DNA of 64,000 bases from Mucilaginibacter sp. Bleaf8 (GTDB lineage: Bacteria > Bacteroidota > Bacteroidia > Sphingobacteriales > Sphingobacteriaceae), in the NCBI RefSeq assembly GCF_018390515.1, contig NZ_JAHBBK010000002.1, positions 725,743 through 789,742 of the forward strand, in the 5' to 3' direction. The notes below the pieces were generated by a model that saw only the letters and a list, made by a program, of their open reading frames with translations, did no database searches and was not told the origin of the DNA. This document shows positions 7,944 through 16,792 of this stretch, in pieces (positions within the stretch are counted from its first letter, which is position 1; each line of letters opens with the position of its first letter). The translations under genes were made by a program, and so were the position numbers.

Positions 7944-8480
7944 ATGTATCAGATAACTATACCCGTTAAACCCTTCGTGGCAAAGTACATCTATGCGCGT
8001 TATCGCCAAAACGTTTGGCAGATCGATAGAAAGGACCGTATAGGTAAGATCATGTTTAATATGCTGGAGCGTGTCCCGAGGGGACCTTTGCAACCGCCGC
8101 CGGAGCTGGGCGCCCAGCTGCCGGTCCGAATTATTTATCAATACGCCCAAAACAAGGGGGTGTATATCAGTAACCGGTCGATCATGGAATTCAATGAACA
8201 GATCCAACAGGAGCTGATCGAAGAGATCGCGCTTTATGCGAATCGCCTCCAAAACCATGTCGGCATTAAAAAGTATGATGAGCTTTACATAAATCAAACT
8301 TCGGCCTATGGCAGATCCAGAACCCGGGCGATCATCAATCCGGATGTAAAGCAGTACTTCGAAACCAAGGAGATCATTCACGATATTTTTAAGCAGTATG
8401 ACATCACCGAGGATGATTATCCCTATGAAAATATCAAAAAACAGCTTCGCCGGTTAAAGTTGCCGATGTTAAGTAATTGA
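7944..8480 (+). CDS. Phage protein, unknown, 178 aa
   Basis: A basic, soluble 178-residue protein (MYQITIPVKPFVAKYIYARY...), largely helical after residue 70, with a PPPELGAQLP linker near 50. It ends in a Lys/Arg-rich helix (KQLRRLKLPML). No signal peptide, membrane segment or known catalytic motif. It is alone between the AT-rich repeat region and a terminator, at the border of early and late regions, so it may be a DNA-binding or regulatory protein; this is only a positional guess. Confidence 0.65.
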   Translation: MYQITIPVKPFVAKYIYARYRQNVWQIDRKDRIGKIMFNMLERVPRGPLQPPPELGAQLPVRIIYQYAQNKGVYISNRSIMEFNEQIQQELIEEIALYANRLQNHVGIKKYDELYINQTSAYGRSRTRAIINPDVKQYFETKEIIHDIFKQYDITEDDYPYENIKKQLRRLKLPMLSN

Positions 8481-8544
8481 TAATGATGGAGGTTATACGA
8501 TTTGTAACAGATTTGTCCCCTAATACCAAGAAATTGCAACTTTT

Positions 8545-8570
8545 TAGGCCTCCAATGGAGGCCTTTTTTA
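8545..8570 (+). terminator. Rho-independent terminator
   Basis: Stem TAGGCCTCC / GGAGGCCTTTTTTA around an AAT loop, directly before the first strong late promoter element. Confidence 0.8.
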
Positions 8571-8607
8571 TTTGCAAAGCAGCCGATTCGGTTCGTTGGA
8601 TCCGGGC

Positions 8608-8643
8608 TGTCCTTTAATACCACGGCCGCTCGCAGGATCTTTG
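8608..8643 (+). promoter_or_regulatory. Late phage promoter element, copy 1
   Basis: TGTCCTTTA at 8608, 19-base spacer after TTTA, GATCTTTG at 8636. The ATG of the next gene is 4 bases after the downstream box. TTTA and nAnnTTTG fit the Bacteroidota -33 (TTTG) and -7 (TAnnTTTG) boxes at the usual 19-base spacing, with an added conserved TGTCC. Confidence 0.6.
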
Positions 8644-8647
8644 ATTT

Positions 8648-9124
8648 ATGGCCAGGATACCACGTTTCAAAAAACAGAATGTCGGCTCAATTATCAAAAT
8701 TGAGTACGCACCTACATTTGCCTTCATCAGGTTCATTCCCACTTCCATTACTACAATCAAAAGTACCGGCATTGACTTCCGGCCGGGATATGGATGGGAG
8801 GCGATCAACTGCAGCCAGGATACGATGGGGCACCAGCAGGATATGTCAGCAAATGACAATGGCGAAAGCTGGGCGCACCAGGTGGTCGGGTACATACCAG
8901 GCGACGAGCAGGCGATTGAGGATCCGCTTGCTGATATGAGCCGGTTGCGTTATGTGGTCCGGATCACCCAGGCCAACGGAACTGTCAAGATAGTCGGCTC
9001 ACCCCGATACCCATTGGACTTTGACCTGAAGTCCGCTACTTCTAACACCTATGCCGGCCAGCTCGGCACTTCCCTGGTGTTTGCAGCTACTTCTGCCGGC
9101 CGGGCGCTGATCTACCAGGCCTAG
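8648..9124 (+). CDS. Phage structural protein candidate, unknown
   Basis: A 158-residue protein (MARIPRFKKQNVGSIIKIEY...) with many short beta-rich segments and a Gly/Ala/Ser-rich C-terminus (TYAGQLGTSLVFAATSAGRA), a composition common in virion proteins. It has its own late promoter element and stands just before the head module, so expression late in infection and a structural role are likely. No family recognised. Confidence 0.6.
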   Translation: MARIPRFKKQNVGSIIKIEYAPTFAFIRFIPTSITTIKSTGIDFRPGYGWEAINCSQDTMGHQQDMSANDNGESWAHQVVGYIPGDEQAIEDPLADMSRLRYVVRITQANGTVKIVGSPRYPLDFDLKSATSNTYAGQLGTSLVFAATSAGRALIYQA

Positions 9125-9126
9125 CC

Positions 9127-9162
9127 TGTCCTTTTGTACGGTCTGGCCTCGACCGAATATTG
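9127..9162 (+). promoter_or_regulatory. Late phage promoter element, copy 2 (head module)
   Basis: TGTCCTTTT at 9127, 19-base spacer, GAATATTG at 9155. The first 15 bases (TGTCCTTTTGTACGG) match copy 4 at all but two positions. Unlike the other copies it has a 53-base leader before the ATG at 9216. Confidence 0.5.
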
Positions 9163-9215
9163 TGTCACTATAACAAGGGCCAATACTTAACGGAAAGAAA
9201 GGCTATGAACTAAAC

Positions 9216-10670
9216 ATGAGATTAGACAGGTTAGCATCCGCCATTTTGCGTGGCAGCTTTTTGCTTGAACCGCGGCAGGCAGCTGGATTACTCCAGCTGG
9301 CTGACCGCTATGTCCAGGGCGAGAAGGTCAGCTGGTTTGATGCCAGCGAAGATTCGGCGAAAGAGAAGTACCTGGATACTTACATCATTTCACCTGAAGG
9401 CGCACGCGGCCGGATCAAAGCTGATCAGTCTGGTACCAGGGCGAATATTTTCGAAGATGCTCCGGAGGGATCCATTTTCGTTTTGCCGGTTCAGGGTACC
9501 ATCATGAAGGATGATAATTGCGGCGCTCCGGGTACGGATACGCTGTCTTCCTGGTTAATTGACGCTCGTGATGCGAAGCGTAACCTGGGCAATATCATCG
9601 GTGGTGTAATACACATCAACTCCGGTGGCGGATCCGTTGAGGGTACCGCTGAATTCGCTTCGCTTATTTTAGAAGTAGCAAAAGAAGTTGACCTGGAAGT
9701 TTATGTTGATGGAATGATCGCTTCCGCTGCTTACTGGATTGGTTGCGGTTTAACGATTACAGCAAGCTCCGAGACCGTGGAGGTCGGAAGTATAGGCACA
9801 GCTGTTCGCTTTACTGACTATTCACAATATTACGCCAATCAGGGTATCAAGCAGATCTACATCAATGCGGATCCGTCCTTCGATAAGAATCAGGATACCA
9901 TCCAGGCGATTGCCGGCAACTTCAAGCCGATCAAAGATGCCATTCTCAATCCTACTAATGAAGTGTTCCATGCCGCCGTTAAAGCCGCTCGTGGCGATAA
10001 ACTGAAGCTGACCGATGTCGAGTCGGCTGAAGGTGTTAAGGGGCAGGAGCCGCTCACCGGTAAAATGTACCTGGCAAAAAAAGCTATGGAGATCGGTTTG
10101 ATCGACAACATCGGAACGATGGAAACGGTCTTTACCAGCATCCGATCCAGGGTGCCGAACGATCAATTATTCGCACATTCTAATAATCAAGATATGTCTT
10201 TATTCGGAAACAAATTTAAAAAGCTGAATGCCCTGAAGGGCAAAAAAGCGGCCGATATCACTGATGCTGAAATCGTTGCCGTTAACGAAGAATTAACCGC
10301 CGAGGGAATTGATAATATTTCAATTATCTCGGCCGCGCACGTGCAAGAGGCCAATGCAAACGCGGATGCGGTGAGCGAAGGCTTGAGCGCAATCAATGCA
10401 GCTCTGGACGGCGCTGAACACACATCAATCGCGGAAGCCATTGATGCCCTGATCGCTGACCGTGATGCAGAAAAGGCGATCGCTGAAGAGTATGGCGATC
10501 AGCCAGGCAATAAACCTTCGAAACCCAAAACTAAGGCGGAATCTGAAGGTGGCGACGCTAAAGCCAAAAAGTACGCGGATATGAATGAGCTGGAGAAAAA
10601 AGCGCATCAGCGTAAGCTCATCAACGATAAGAAAGCCAAAATGAACTTTAAAGTGGAGGACGACGAATAA
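9216..10670 (+). CDS. Prohead protease (S49/ClpP-like) fused to scaffold
   Basis: A 484-residue two-part protein. Residues about 75-310 are a SppA/S49-type peptidase: VLPVQGTIMKDD, IHINSGGGSVEGT, and DGMIASAAYWIG with the likely nucleophile Ser near 170, followed by VGSIGTAVRFTD. Residues about 327-484 are charged, helical and low in complexity, as in scaffold proteins, ending in a Lys-rich tail. The protease should cut scaffold and capsid precursor during head maturation. An in-frame ATG at 10194 (M327) after an AT-rich stretch could give free scaffold. The stop overlaps the capsid gene start (TAATG). Confidence 0.88.
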   Translation: MRLDRLASAILRGSFLLEPRQAAGLLQLADRYVQGEKVSWFDASEDSAKEKYLDTYIISPEGARGRIKADQSGTRANIFEDAPEGSIFVLPVQGTIMKDDNCGAPGTDTLSSWLIDARDAKRNLGNIIGGVIHINSGGGSVEGTAEFASLILEVAKEVDLEVYVDGMIASAAYWIGCGLTITASSETVEVGSIGTAVRFTDYSQYYANQGIKQIYINADPSFDKNQDTIQAIAGNFKPIKDAILNPTNEVFHAAVKAARGDKLKLTDVESAEGVKGQEPLTGKMYLAKKAMEIGLIDNIGTMETVFTSIRSRVPNDQLFAHSNNQDMSLFGNKFKKLNALKGKKAADITDAEIVAVNEELTAEGIDNISIISAAHVQEANANADAVSEGLSAINAALDGAEHTSIAEAIDALIADRDAEKAIAEEYGDQPGNKPSKPKTKAESEGGDAKAKKYADMNELEKKAHQRKLINDKKAKMNFKVEDDE

Positions 10671-11638
10671 TGAGTTCTATTAAATTAGATAAGCTAAGCG
10701 CCACGCTGGGCGACTTTTGCCGTGAAAATACGGATGTACTGATCAGCGAACTGGTAATGGATCCTAAACTGGATCAACGTTTTGCCGTTCTGGATGACAT
10801 TAAGGATGAATATCCGTTGCCATTCCTGACCGTTAGCGATGAGCTGGTGAAACCAGGTAACGACCGCAAATTCGAACCGGTTGAAAATGCCATCGAATTT
10901 GATGCGCGTATTTTAAAGGTGCGTGATTGTAAAGTTGATTTGCAGATATTCCCGGCTGACTTTGAGAAGGTTTGGTTAGGTAAATATAAAAAGCAAGGCA
11001 GCCGTGGCCAGGACATTCCTTTTGAGCAATTCATTTTCCAGGTGATTATCCTGAAAGCTCGCCGGGCTATGCTTAACAAAGCGCTGTATCGCGGCGTCTA
11101 CAATGCGGCTGGTTCTACCACTGCTACCACAATGGATGGTTACCTGAAGCTGATCGCGGATGAGATCGCTGCCGATAATATCGTACCGGTAGTAACCGGC
11201 GCTATTACCCAGGCTAATTGTGTTGATGCGCTGATCAGCGTTTACGATGCTTTAGGCGAAGAATACAAAGAGGAAGGCGTTCAGCAAAAAGTGAACTCTA
11301 CCATCTTTGACTGGGTGTACCGTAAAACTAATCCGTTGATCAACAACACACTGGTAGCTACCCAGGATTTGGCAAACGGCCAAGCTAAAAAGGTAAACTT
11401 CATGGCTTTACCTGGTACCAACTGTACGCTGGTTCGCGAAACGGGTTTAGGTACCTCTCAGCGCGTGATCACCTGTCAGAAAGAAAACATGTCTTACGGC
11501 GTGGATTCAACCGGTGACGATGCAAACATCGAGGTGCAGCGCGACAAGCGTGCCCTTAACCTGCTGATTGACTTCAAAGCAGGCGTTAACTTTAATGAAA
11601 TTCATAAAAACGCGCTGGCCGTAAATGACCAGTTATAA
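10670..11638 (+). CDS. Major capsid protein
   Basis: A 322-residue protein directly after the protease-scaffold gene, with start overlapping the stop. It begins with a helical arm (about residues 1-40) followed by LPFLTVSDELVKPGNDRKFEP, contains an alpha/beta middle and ends in a beta segment (INVEV-type). Length, position and composition fit an HK97-fold capsid subunit. No internal homology to named capsid families can be shown by eye, so the call rests mainly on gene order and size. Confidence 0.75.
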   Translation: MSSIKLDKLSATLGDFCRENTDVLISELVMDPKLDQRFAVLDDIKDEYPLPFLTVSDELVKPGNDRKFEPVENAIEFDARILKVRDCKVDLQIFPADFEKVWLGKYKKQGSRGQDIPFEQFIFQVIILKARRAMLNKALYRGVYNAAGSTTATTMDGYLKLIADEIAADNIVPVVTGAITQANCVDALISVYDALGEEYKEEGVQQKVNSTIFDWVYRKTNPLINNTLVATQDLANGQAKKVNFMALPGTNCTLVRETGLGTSQRVITCQKENMSYGVDSTGDDANIEVQRDKRALNLLIDFKAGVNFNEIHKNALAVNDQL

Positions 11639-11643
11639 TCAAA

Positions 11644-12087
11644 GTGAGCGGAAAAAAAGTAGTAATAGTCGGCGACTCCCTGGTGGGAGCGCTGGCTGCA
11701 ATCCTGGCCAAAACGGAAGGTTCGGAAGTGCACGTGCAGCTGGTCGAATTTGAAGGCCAGTTGAAAGAATTCTTAGATCAGCCGGCAACGGTTGATTTAA
11801 CTGCTGAACTTGAGACCTGGAAAAGCAACTTTGCTGACCTGCAGGAAGAGTTTGATGAGTACAAGGAAGTGGCTGAACCGACCATTGCTGAGCTGAAGTT
11901 GCAGCTTAATGATGCGTTGACCATCAAAGAGCAAAGCAGCAGTAAACGGGTCGTTACGGTCGATGGCCAGAAATTCGTTGTTAACCATGGCGCTCACCCT
12001 TATTCAGCTAAAGAAATTGCGGCTGATCCAGGCATCGCAAAAGCGATCCTGAAGATTAAGGGGCAGCAGGCATTAACCAAATTATAA
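11644..12087 (+). CDS. Head-module protein with coiled coil, unknown
   Basis: A 147-residue acidic protein with a GTG start 5 bases after the capsid stop. Residues about 1-25 (KKVVIVGDSLVGALAAILAK) are hydrophobic; residues about 50-100 form a predicted coiled coil (ELETWKSNFADLQEEFDEYK...). The C-terminal 45 residues (VTVDGQKFVVNHGAHPYSAK) look folded. Placed between capsid and a tube-like protein. Role unknown; head decoration or completion is possible. Confidence 0.6.
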   Translation: MSGKKVVIVGDSLVGALAAILAKTEGSEVHVQLVEFEGQLKEFLDQPATVDLTAELETWKSNFADLQEEFDEYKEVAEPTIAELKLQLNDALTIKEQSSSKRVVTVDGQKFVVNHGAHPYSAKEIAADPGIAKAILKIKGQQALTKL

Positions 12088-12099
12088 GGAGGGCTTTCA

Positions 12100-12654
12100 A
12101 TGGCAGAACCAATCATTTCAATAGTAGATCTGCTTCATGCGAACGGATCAAACAATCCTTCAGGCCTGGCCACCTTACATGGCTACGCAAACTTAGAAGA
12201 CATCAAAACCGTAAAAACTCCCAAAAATCCGGGGGATGTTGGTGCCTCGTTAGAGAACATTGCAACGATTACAGAGGCGCACGTTTTCAACGTAGGTAAA
12301 TGTATGTCTAAGCTTTACGGCACCGAAAATAAAGGTAAAGGCGGTTACGCGCCGGTAGGCGAGAAAGATTCGATGGGATACAAGGCCAGCGCTGAGCTGT
12401 CACACCCTGGATCAAAGCCGGTGGCCGATGGCCTGGCCAAAGTGTTCAGCTCATGGAACGGCCTGGTGTTCATCAAAGAAGCGGACAGTATAGTTCGTCA
12501 GTACGGATCACCTGAGTTTCCAGCCAGCGTAAAAGTAACCTACGATACCGGTAACAATGAAGGGTACCGTGGGTATAAGCTGGAGATTACCGCATACGGT
12601 CAGGCCGTGATCTATACACCGGGTTTAAACTTTACACCTGCAGCTGTAGTATAA
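12100..12654 (+). CDS. Phage virion protein (tail tube or decoration candidate)
   Basis: A 184-residue, beta-rich protein (MAEPIISIVDLLHANGSNNP...) with an unusually strong GGAGGG ribosome-binding site 6 bases upstream, rare in Bacteroidota and a sign of high expression. The chain alternates short strands and Gly/Asn turns, and ends in VKVTYDTGNNEGYRGYKLEI and a hydrophobic tail. High expression plus this composition suggests a major virion protein such as the tail tube or a decoration protein. Family not recognised. Confidence 0.6.
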   Translation: MAEPIISIVDLLHANGSNNPSGLATLHGYANLEDIKTVKTPKNPGDVGASLENIATITEAHVFNVGKCMSKLYGTENKGKGGYAPVGEKDSMGYKASAELSHPGSKPVADGLAKVFSSWNGLVFIKEADSIVRQYGSPEFPASVKVTYDTGNNEGYRGYKLEITAYGQAVIYTPGLNFTPAAVV

Positions 12655-12655
12655 C

Positions 12656-12847
12656 ATGGCAGCTCCAAAATTACCGGCTGATGTGGCCGGCAAGTATAAG
12701 ATGCTTGCCGGCCATGGTGTTGGCGAGTACCACTGGAGCGGACACCGGGTAGACCTGCAGACCATTACCCTAGACCAGGCGACGAGCTTGGTGAAACAGG
12801 GCTTCCCTTATCTGATAGCTAAAAAGCAACCACGTACATTAATTTAA
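12656..12847 (+). CDS. Small head-module protein, unknown
   Basis: A 63-residue protein starting one base after the preceding stop (MAAPKLPADVAGKYKMLAGH). No membrane segment. It has a His/Trp-containing middle (GEYHWSGHRVDLQTITLD) and a short hydrophobic helix. Last gene of the head module; a hairpin array follows. No family recognised. Confidence 0.55.
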   Translation: MAAPKLPADVAGKYKMLAGHGVGEYHWSGHRVDLQTITLDQATSLVKQGFPYLIAKKQPRTLI

Positions 12848-12922
12848 AAGTATTTAATTATACAACCTTTATGTTTTGTTGTAATTTTAGCATGAAGTAA
12901 ACAATGTTTGGTTAGAAGAAGG

Positions 12923-13088
12923 TCCCTAGCGCGAGGCTGGGGATTTTTTAATATACGACCTTTCAAAACTTAGATAAGTTTAATCTTGAAATCCTTGGCC
13001 CTACAGTCAGGGATTTTAAATATATTTGCGGCTTAAATATTGTGATAAGGTTTAGGTTAAAATCCCTGGGCGCGATGCTTGGGGATTT
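12923..13088 (+). repeat. Three tandem 65-bp hairpin units
   Basis: Three diverged copies of one unit, each a stem near ATCCC / GGGAT followed by T residues: 12923-12943 (loop GCGCGAG), 12989-13016, and 13060-13088 (loop GCGCGATG). The spacers share GATAAG-n-TTTA before the second and third stems. A perfect TATATTTG box lies at 13021 between units two and three. Units could be tandem terminators after the head module or short non-coding RNAs of about 55 nt. No gene fits in the 12848-13119 gap. Confidence 0.6.
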
Positions 13089-13119
13089 TTATATATTGGA
13101 CCACCAAAATTCTATTACA

Positions 13120-13461
13120 ATGAATGATTTTTCTTTTTTGGACCTATGTGAGATCGCCCTTGGTCTCTTATTCTTATACGTTTATCTTAAACAGGCGGCC
13201 AATGTAAGTAAGATCCGTAAAACCTTGGATGAGCAAAGAATTAAGGATGCATGGGCAAATTATTTCGTCAATCTAACAGCGAATAAGAAAACTGAGGCTC
13301 GAGATTATCTGACCTACGTGATGTTTTATGAATTACATCAGCATATAGATTCGCCTACTTTACTTAGAGAAAAATATGAAGAGTTAGAGCAGAAGTATAC
13401 TGCCACCTTCGCTGTATTAGGGTATCCGTTTCCGAAGAATCCCTACTTAAGGGATGAATAA
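13120..13461 (+). CDS. Small membrane protein, unknown (accessory slot)
   Basis: A 113-residue protein; the ATG at 13120 is preferred because the upstream part of the frame runs through the third hairpin. Residues about 6-22 (LDLCEIALGLLFLYVYL) form one membrane segment, followed by a soluble helical domain rich in Lys/Glu/Tyr. It lies just upstream of the terminase-module promoter, in a position where accessory genes sit in this phage. No family recognised. Confidence 0.6.
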   Translation: MNDFSFLDLCEIALGLLFLYVYLKQAANVSKIRKTLDEQRIKDAWANYFVNLTANKKTEARDYLTYVMFYELHQHIDSPTLLREKYEELEQKYTATFAVLGYPFPKNPYLRDE

Positions 13462-13514
13462 ACAGTCTTCGACTGTATGAAAAGATTATGCTGTTTTGAT
13501 CTTTCAATCGTTCT

Positions 13515-13550
13515 TGTCCTTTATTGCCATCGGTTGCTATGGCAACTTTG
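13515..13550 (+). promoter_or_regulatory. Late phage promoter element, copy 3 (terminase module)
   Basis: TGTCCTTTA at 13515, 19-base spacer containing GCCAT/ATGGC inverted repeat, CAACTTTG at 13543, and the gene ATG 3 bases later. A small hairpin (ACAGTC/GACTGT) at 13463-13477 lies upstream. Confidence 0.65.
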
Positions 13551-13553
13551 GGT

Positions 13554-14240
13554 ATGATCGAAAAGATTGATACCTGGTTAAATAGTGAGCGAGATTATGA
13601 GGCCGGCTACGAGCTACTCAAAGCTGGTGGCGCCTCCGGCCTGTTGATCAACATCCTTAAGTCTGGTCCGGATGCATTCAATACCCCGAAACTACTTGCT
13701 GAGCTTGAGAAGCTAAGATCAAAGCTCTCTAATACAGAATTGGAAACGGCAGCGTCTGCTCAGGTGCCACTGCTGGAAGTGCAAAAGCCGGTTATTCCTT
13801 CACCTCCCGACCAACAGAGTAAGGATGCTCATAATCTTGAAAAAAAGCTGCAGGTGGATAAGCAGATCAAGCAACTATGGAAGGAGATATGCCATTTGCA
13901 TGGTCAGCTTTCTGTCCTGCCGGAAGGTGATCAATTATATGAATGTGCCAGGGATCTGCTACTCAAGGACCTCAAGCGAAAGGACCTTTATGACCAGCTG
14001 CATTATTTCGAAACTAAGGGCGTGTGGTTTGATGAAGTCCGTGGCAACGGGCCTGCAACTTTTGATCCCAAAGGTCCTGACCAGCTGCACCGTGAAATTA
14101 AAAACGCTATGTCCAATCGTAGCAAGGCTGCACGTGAGCTGAACCGGCCGCTGCCGGTTGCCGAGCGCAACTACCATCAGGGGCGCTTCGATGAGTTCAA
14201 TAAAAAAGTTCAACACCTTCAATCTCTAAGGCATGTATAA
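13554..14240 (+). CDS. Phage protein before terminase, unknown
   Basis: A 228-residue protein. The ATG at 13554 is chosen since it follows the late promoter box by 3 bases; upstream in-frame codons lie inside the promoter. The protein is helical with a Pro-rich linker (VIPSPPDQQS near 85) and a likely coiled coil at about 95-150. It overlaps the terminase small subunit gene by 8 bases. Proteins like this are often found before terminase in Bacteroidota prophages; function is unknown to me. Confidence 0.65.
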   Translation: MIEKIDTWLNSERDYEAGYELLKAGGASGLLINILKSGPDAFNTPKLLAELEKLRSKLSNTELETAASAQVPLLEVQKPVIPSPPDQQSKDAHNLEKKLQVDKQIKQLWKEICHLHGQLSVLPEGDQLYECARDLLLKDLKRKDLYDQLHYFETKGVWFDEVRGNGPATFDPKGPDQLHREIKNAMSNRSKAARELNRPLPVAERNYHQGRFDEFNKKVQHLQSLRHV

Positions 14241-14883
14241 ACGCCCAGCAAAAAGAACGATGCCGGCATATGATCCTGCCAACGATATCGGGGCGGTTGA
14301 CCGTATTCGGTTTGCCATGATCAATAACCGGATGAACGAACTGACTGAGCCGGAGTTCCGGCAGCTCGAGCGCTGGAAGCAGGTGGATGACTGGATCAGG
14401 AGCAGGCGATATCAGGGCATAGGCGGTGATGGAAAGCTCGGCCTGCAGCTGATACCCAACCAACGGTTTATACGCAACCTGATCATAAGCACCTATAATG
14501 TATCATGGGATACCGCCGAGCGTGACATCCGTAATACACAAAAGCTATTTAGTTCACGAGCAGATGACCGGGAGTACCACCGGGCCGTCTACATTGAGCA
14601 GGCTGAGCAACGCGCGGAAGAGGCCGCTGCCAGTGGCGATCATAAAGCAGCGTACAAGTACCTGGAGCTTGCTGCTAACCTGCGTGGCCTGTTTACCGAG
14701 CAGCCAGAAGAGGAGGACAATGAAAAGCTGCAGGCGCTGCAATTTATAATCGAATACAATCCTGAAGCGGTCGGCCTTAAAACCATTGAAAACAAGGACG
14801 AGGTATTTGCTCGCTGGATGAAAAAGAAGGCTTCAATATCGGATGCCATGAATAAAGATGCGGAGGAGGCTAAGTATGAATGA
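14233..14883 (+). CDS. Terminase small subunit candidate
   Basis: A 216-residue helical protein overlapping both neighbours. It contains a predicted DNA-binding helical region (LTEPEFRQLERWKQVDDWIR), an NQRFIRNLIISTYNVSWDTA segment and a helical hairpin with Ala-rich repeats (AEQRAEEAAASGDHKAAYKY) suited to oligomer formation. Its place immediately before the large terminase subunit is the main evidence. It would recognise the packaging site and recruit TerL. Confidence 0.65.
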   Translation: MYKRPAKRTMPAYDPANDIGAVDRIRFAMINNRMNELTEPEFRQLERWKQVDDWIRSRRYQGIGGDGKLGLQLIPNQRFIRNLIISTYNVSWDTAERDIRNTQKLFSSRADDREYHRAVYIEQAEQRAEEAAASGDHKAAYKYLELAANLRGLFTEQPEEEDNEKLQALQFIIEYNPEAVGLKTIENKDEVFARWMKKKASISDAMNKDAEEAKYE

Positions 14884-16606
14884 TGAGGATATCCAACAAA
14901 AGATAACCCACTTCAACTACCCGCAGCAACGGGCCTGGATCGTTAACGCCAACACGACCATAGCAATTTTGGGCCGTGGTACCGGTAAGGATCATGGCAT
15001 CGTTACGCCAATTACTTTGCGTAATGCGAAAGAAATGCCGCGCGGCGCTACCGGTTTTATCGGACCTACCTATGTGAAGATTAAGGGTGACCTGTTGCCA
15101 TCGCTAACTAAGGCGCTGGAAAAGTTCGGGTTTTATGAAGAGGTAGATTATTGGATCGGGCAATTTATCCCTAAAAAAGTCAAAAGCGTAAAGCCTTTTG
15201 AGTGTCCCAGGGATCCGCAATATTCTATATTCTGGACCAATGGCCATATAAACCGGCTCATCGGCCTGGATCGTAAAGATTCAGCCAACGGTCAGTCGAA
15301 TGATTACGTGCTGCTCAATGAGGCACGGTTTGTTAAAGAAGCGGATTATAAGTCACGTGTCGTACCCACTAACCGTGGCAACGAGGACCTGCCGCATTTC
15401 GCTAAATTACACTACCACCATGGGATCCTGATTACTTCGGATCAGCCTACCAACGCGGAAGGCAAATGGATACTTAACTTTAAACAGTTTCACGACCAGG
15501 AACAGATCGACCTGATCGTGTCTTATGACCAGGCACACCGTGAGCTGATAAAAGACATGGCTGATCACTTACTGCGTGATCATAACGGCGTTTCTATCCA
15601 GATCAAATATGACCGGGATAAGCTGCTGGAAACAATGCGCGACCTGGTTCTCAAAGGGCAACTTACCGAGGCGCTGAATAAACGCTTTCGTACCGAGCTG
15701 GCCAGGCTGGACAATGCACTGTTCGAGTTACGACGGGAGTGCGTCTATACGTTATATGCATCAACCCTGGATAATATCGATGTGGTAACCGAGCGGTATA
15801 TCCGTCAAATGAGCCGGGTGCTTACCCCTAAGCAGTTCAATACCTCTATCCTTAACCTGGAAGATGATTCTGCTGAGGAGATGTTCTATTCAACGTTTGA
15901 TGAGGACCGACATACGTATGATGATATCGAATACAACTACCTGGATATGTTTAAGAACTACCAGGATGCAGATGAACCCTGGAAGAAGGATGGCGATATC
16001 GATACGAAGAGGGGACTGGCCATTGGTTGTGACTGGAATAAGAAGATCACATCGATGGTGGTTGGTCAGCCATTCAGTCACGCGGTCAAAGTACTGAATA
16101 GCTTTCACGTTCTGGATCCGCTCCGGATCAAGCATGTTGCCAAGGCATTTAATGATTACTATGCTACCTATCCGAATAAGCGTGTTACGCATTTCTATGA
16201 TCATACCGCAACCGGGCAAAATGCGCTAATGGAAAAGTCCTATGCGGATGAAATGCGCGACGAGCTGAGCGCTCTCGGCTGGCGGGTAGACGAGGTGTAC
16301 ATTGGCCAGACTGACCGGCACGACCTTAGAGAGAAGTTCTTTCGTCGGGTGTTTGCAGAAGATGATCCGAACACGCCCATTGTCAGGATCAACCGGATGA
16401 ACTGCCCGGACATGATCACCGCCCTAAAAGGTTGCGGTACCAAATCGGGTAAGCTTGGCGCCGAGAAAGATAAGCGACCGGAGAATCGAAAGTCGGTGCC
16501 ACCGCAGCATGCTCCTCACTTCACGGATGCTTTCGATACCCTGATTGGTGGCGTCATGTACGAGATGTCCGGCAATTCCATTTATGAACCAGACTTCGTT
16601 ACTTGA
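14876..16606 (+). CDS. Terminase large subunit (TerL)
   Basis: A 576-residue packaging motor. The ATG at 14876 is preferred: GGAGGAGG lies 8 bases upstream, and an ATG at 14858 overlaps that signal. Walker A is GRGTGKD at about 33-39, Walker B-like VLLNEA near 145 (Asn-Glu rather than Asp-Glu). The C-terminal RNase-H-like nuclease shows IGCDWN near 384, HFYDHTATGQ near 445 and HFTDAFDTLIGG near 550, giving the acidic metal-binding set. It cuts concatemeric DNA and drives it into the procapsid with ATP. Confidence 0.9.
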   Translation: MNDEDIQQKITHFNYPQQRAWIVNANTTIAILGRGTGKDHGIVTPITLRNAKEMPRGATGFIGPTYVKIKGDLLPSLTKALEKFGFYEEVDYWIGQFIPKKVKSVKPFECPRDPQYSIFWTNGHINRLIGLDRKDSANGQSNDYVLLNEARFVKEADYKSRVVPTNRGNEDLPHFAKLHYHHGILITSDQPTNAEGKWILNFKQFHDQEQIDLIVSYDQAHRELIKDMADHLLRDHNGVSIQIKYDRDKLLETMRDLVLKGQLTEALNKRFRTELARLDNALFELRRECVYTLYASTLDNIDVVTERYIRQMSRVLTPKQFNTSILNLEDDSAEEMFYSTFDEDRHTYDDIEYNYLDMFKNYQDADEPWKKDGDIDTKRGLAIGCDWNKKITSMVVGQPFSHAVKVLNSFHVLDPLRIKHVAKAFNDYYATYPNKRVTHFYDHTATGQNALMEKSYADEMRDELSALGWRVDEVYIGQTDRHDLREKFFRRVFAEDDPNTPIVRINRMNCPDMITALKGCGTKSGKLGAEKDKRPENRKSVPPQHAPHFTDAFDTLIGGVMYEMSGNSIYEPDFVT

Positions 16607-16792
16607 TTATTCCTATATTGTGTAGGATGCTATGCAACTTGTATGATTAAGTGGAGAGGGATTAAATTAATGGGATTGCTTTTAAGCGGTTCGAACTTGG
16701 CATTCAATTTGGTAGATCTTGCTAGAATTTCCATCATTCATTCAATTTTACATCCTGTATAATATTTCGATTTCCTTAAAGTTTCTAAATAC

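Noticed and set aside
16643..16762. A 39-codon frame (MIKWRGIKLMGLLLSGSNLA...) before the tandem family
   Set aside because: Too short, no promoter or conserved feature, and could be chance in AT-rich DNA.
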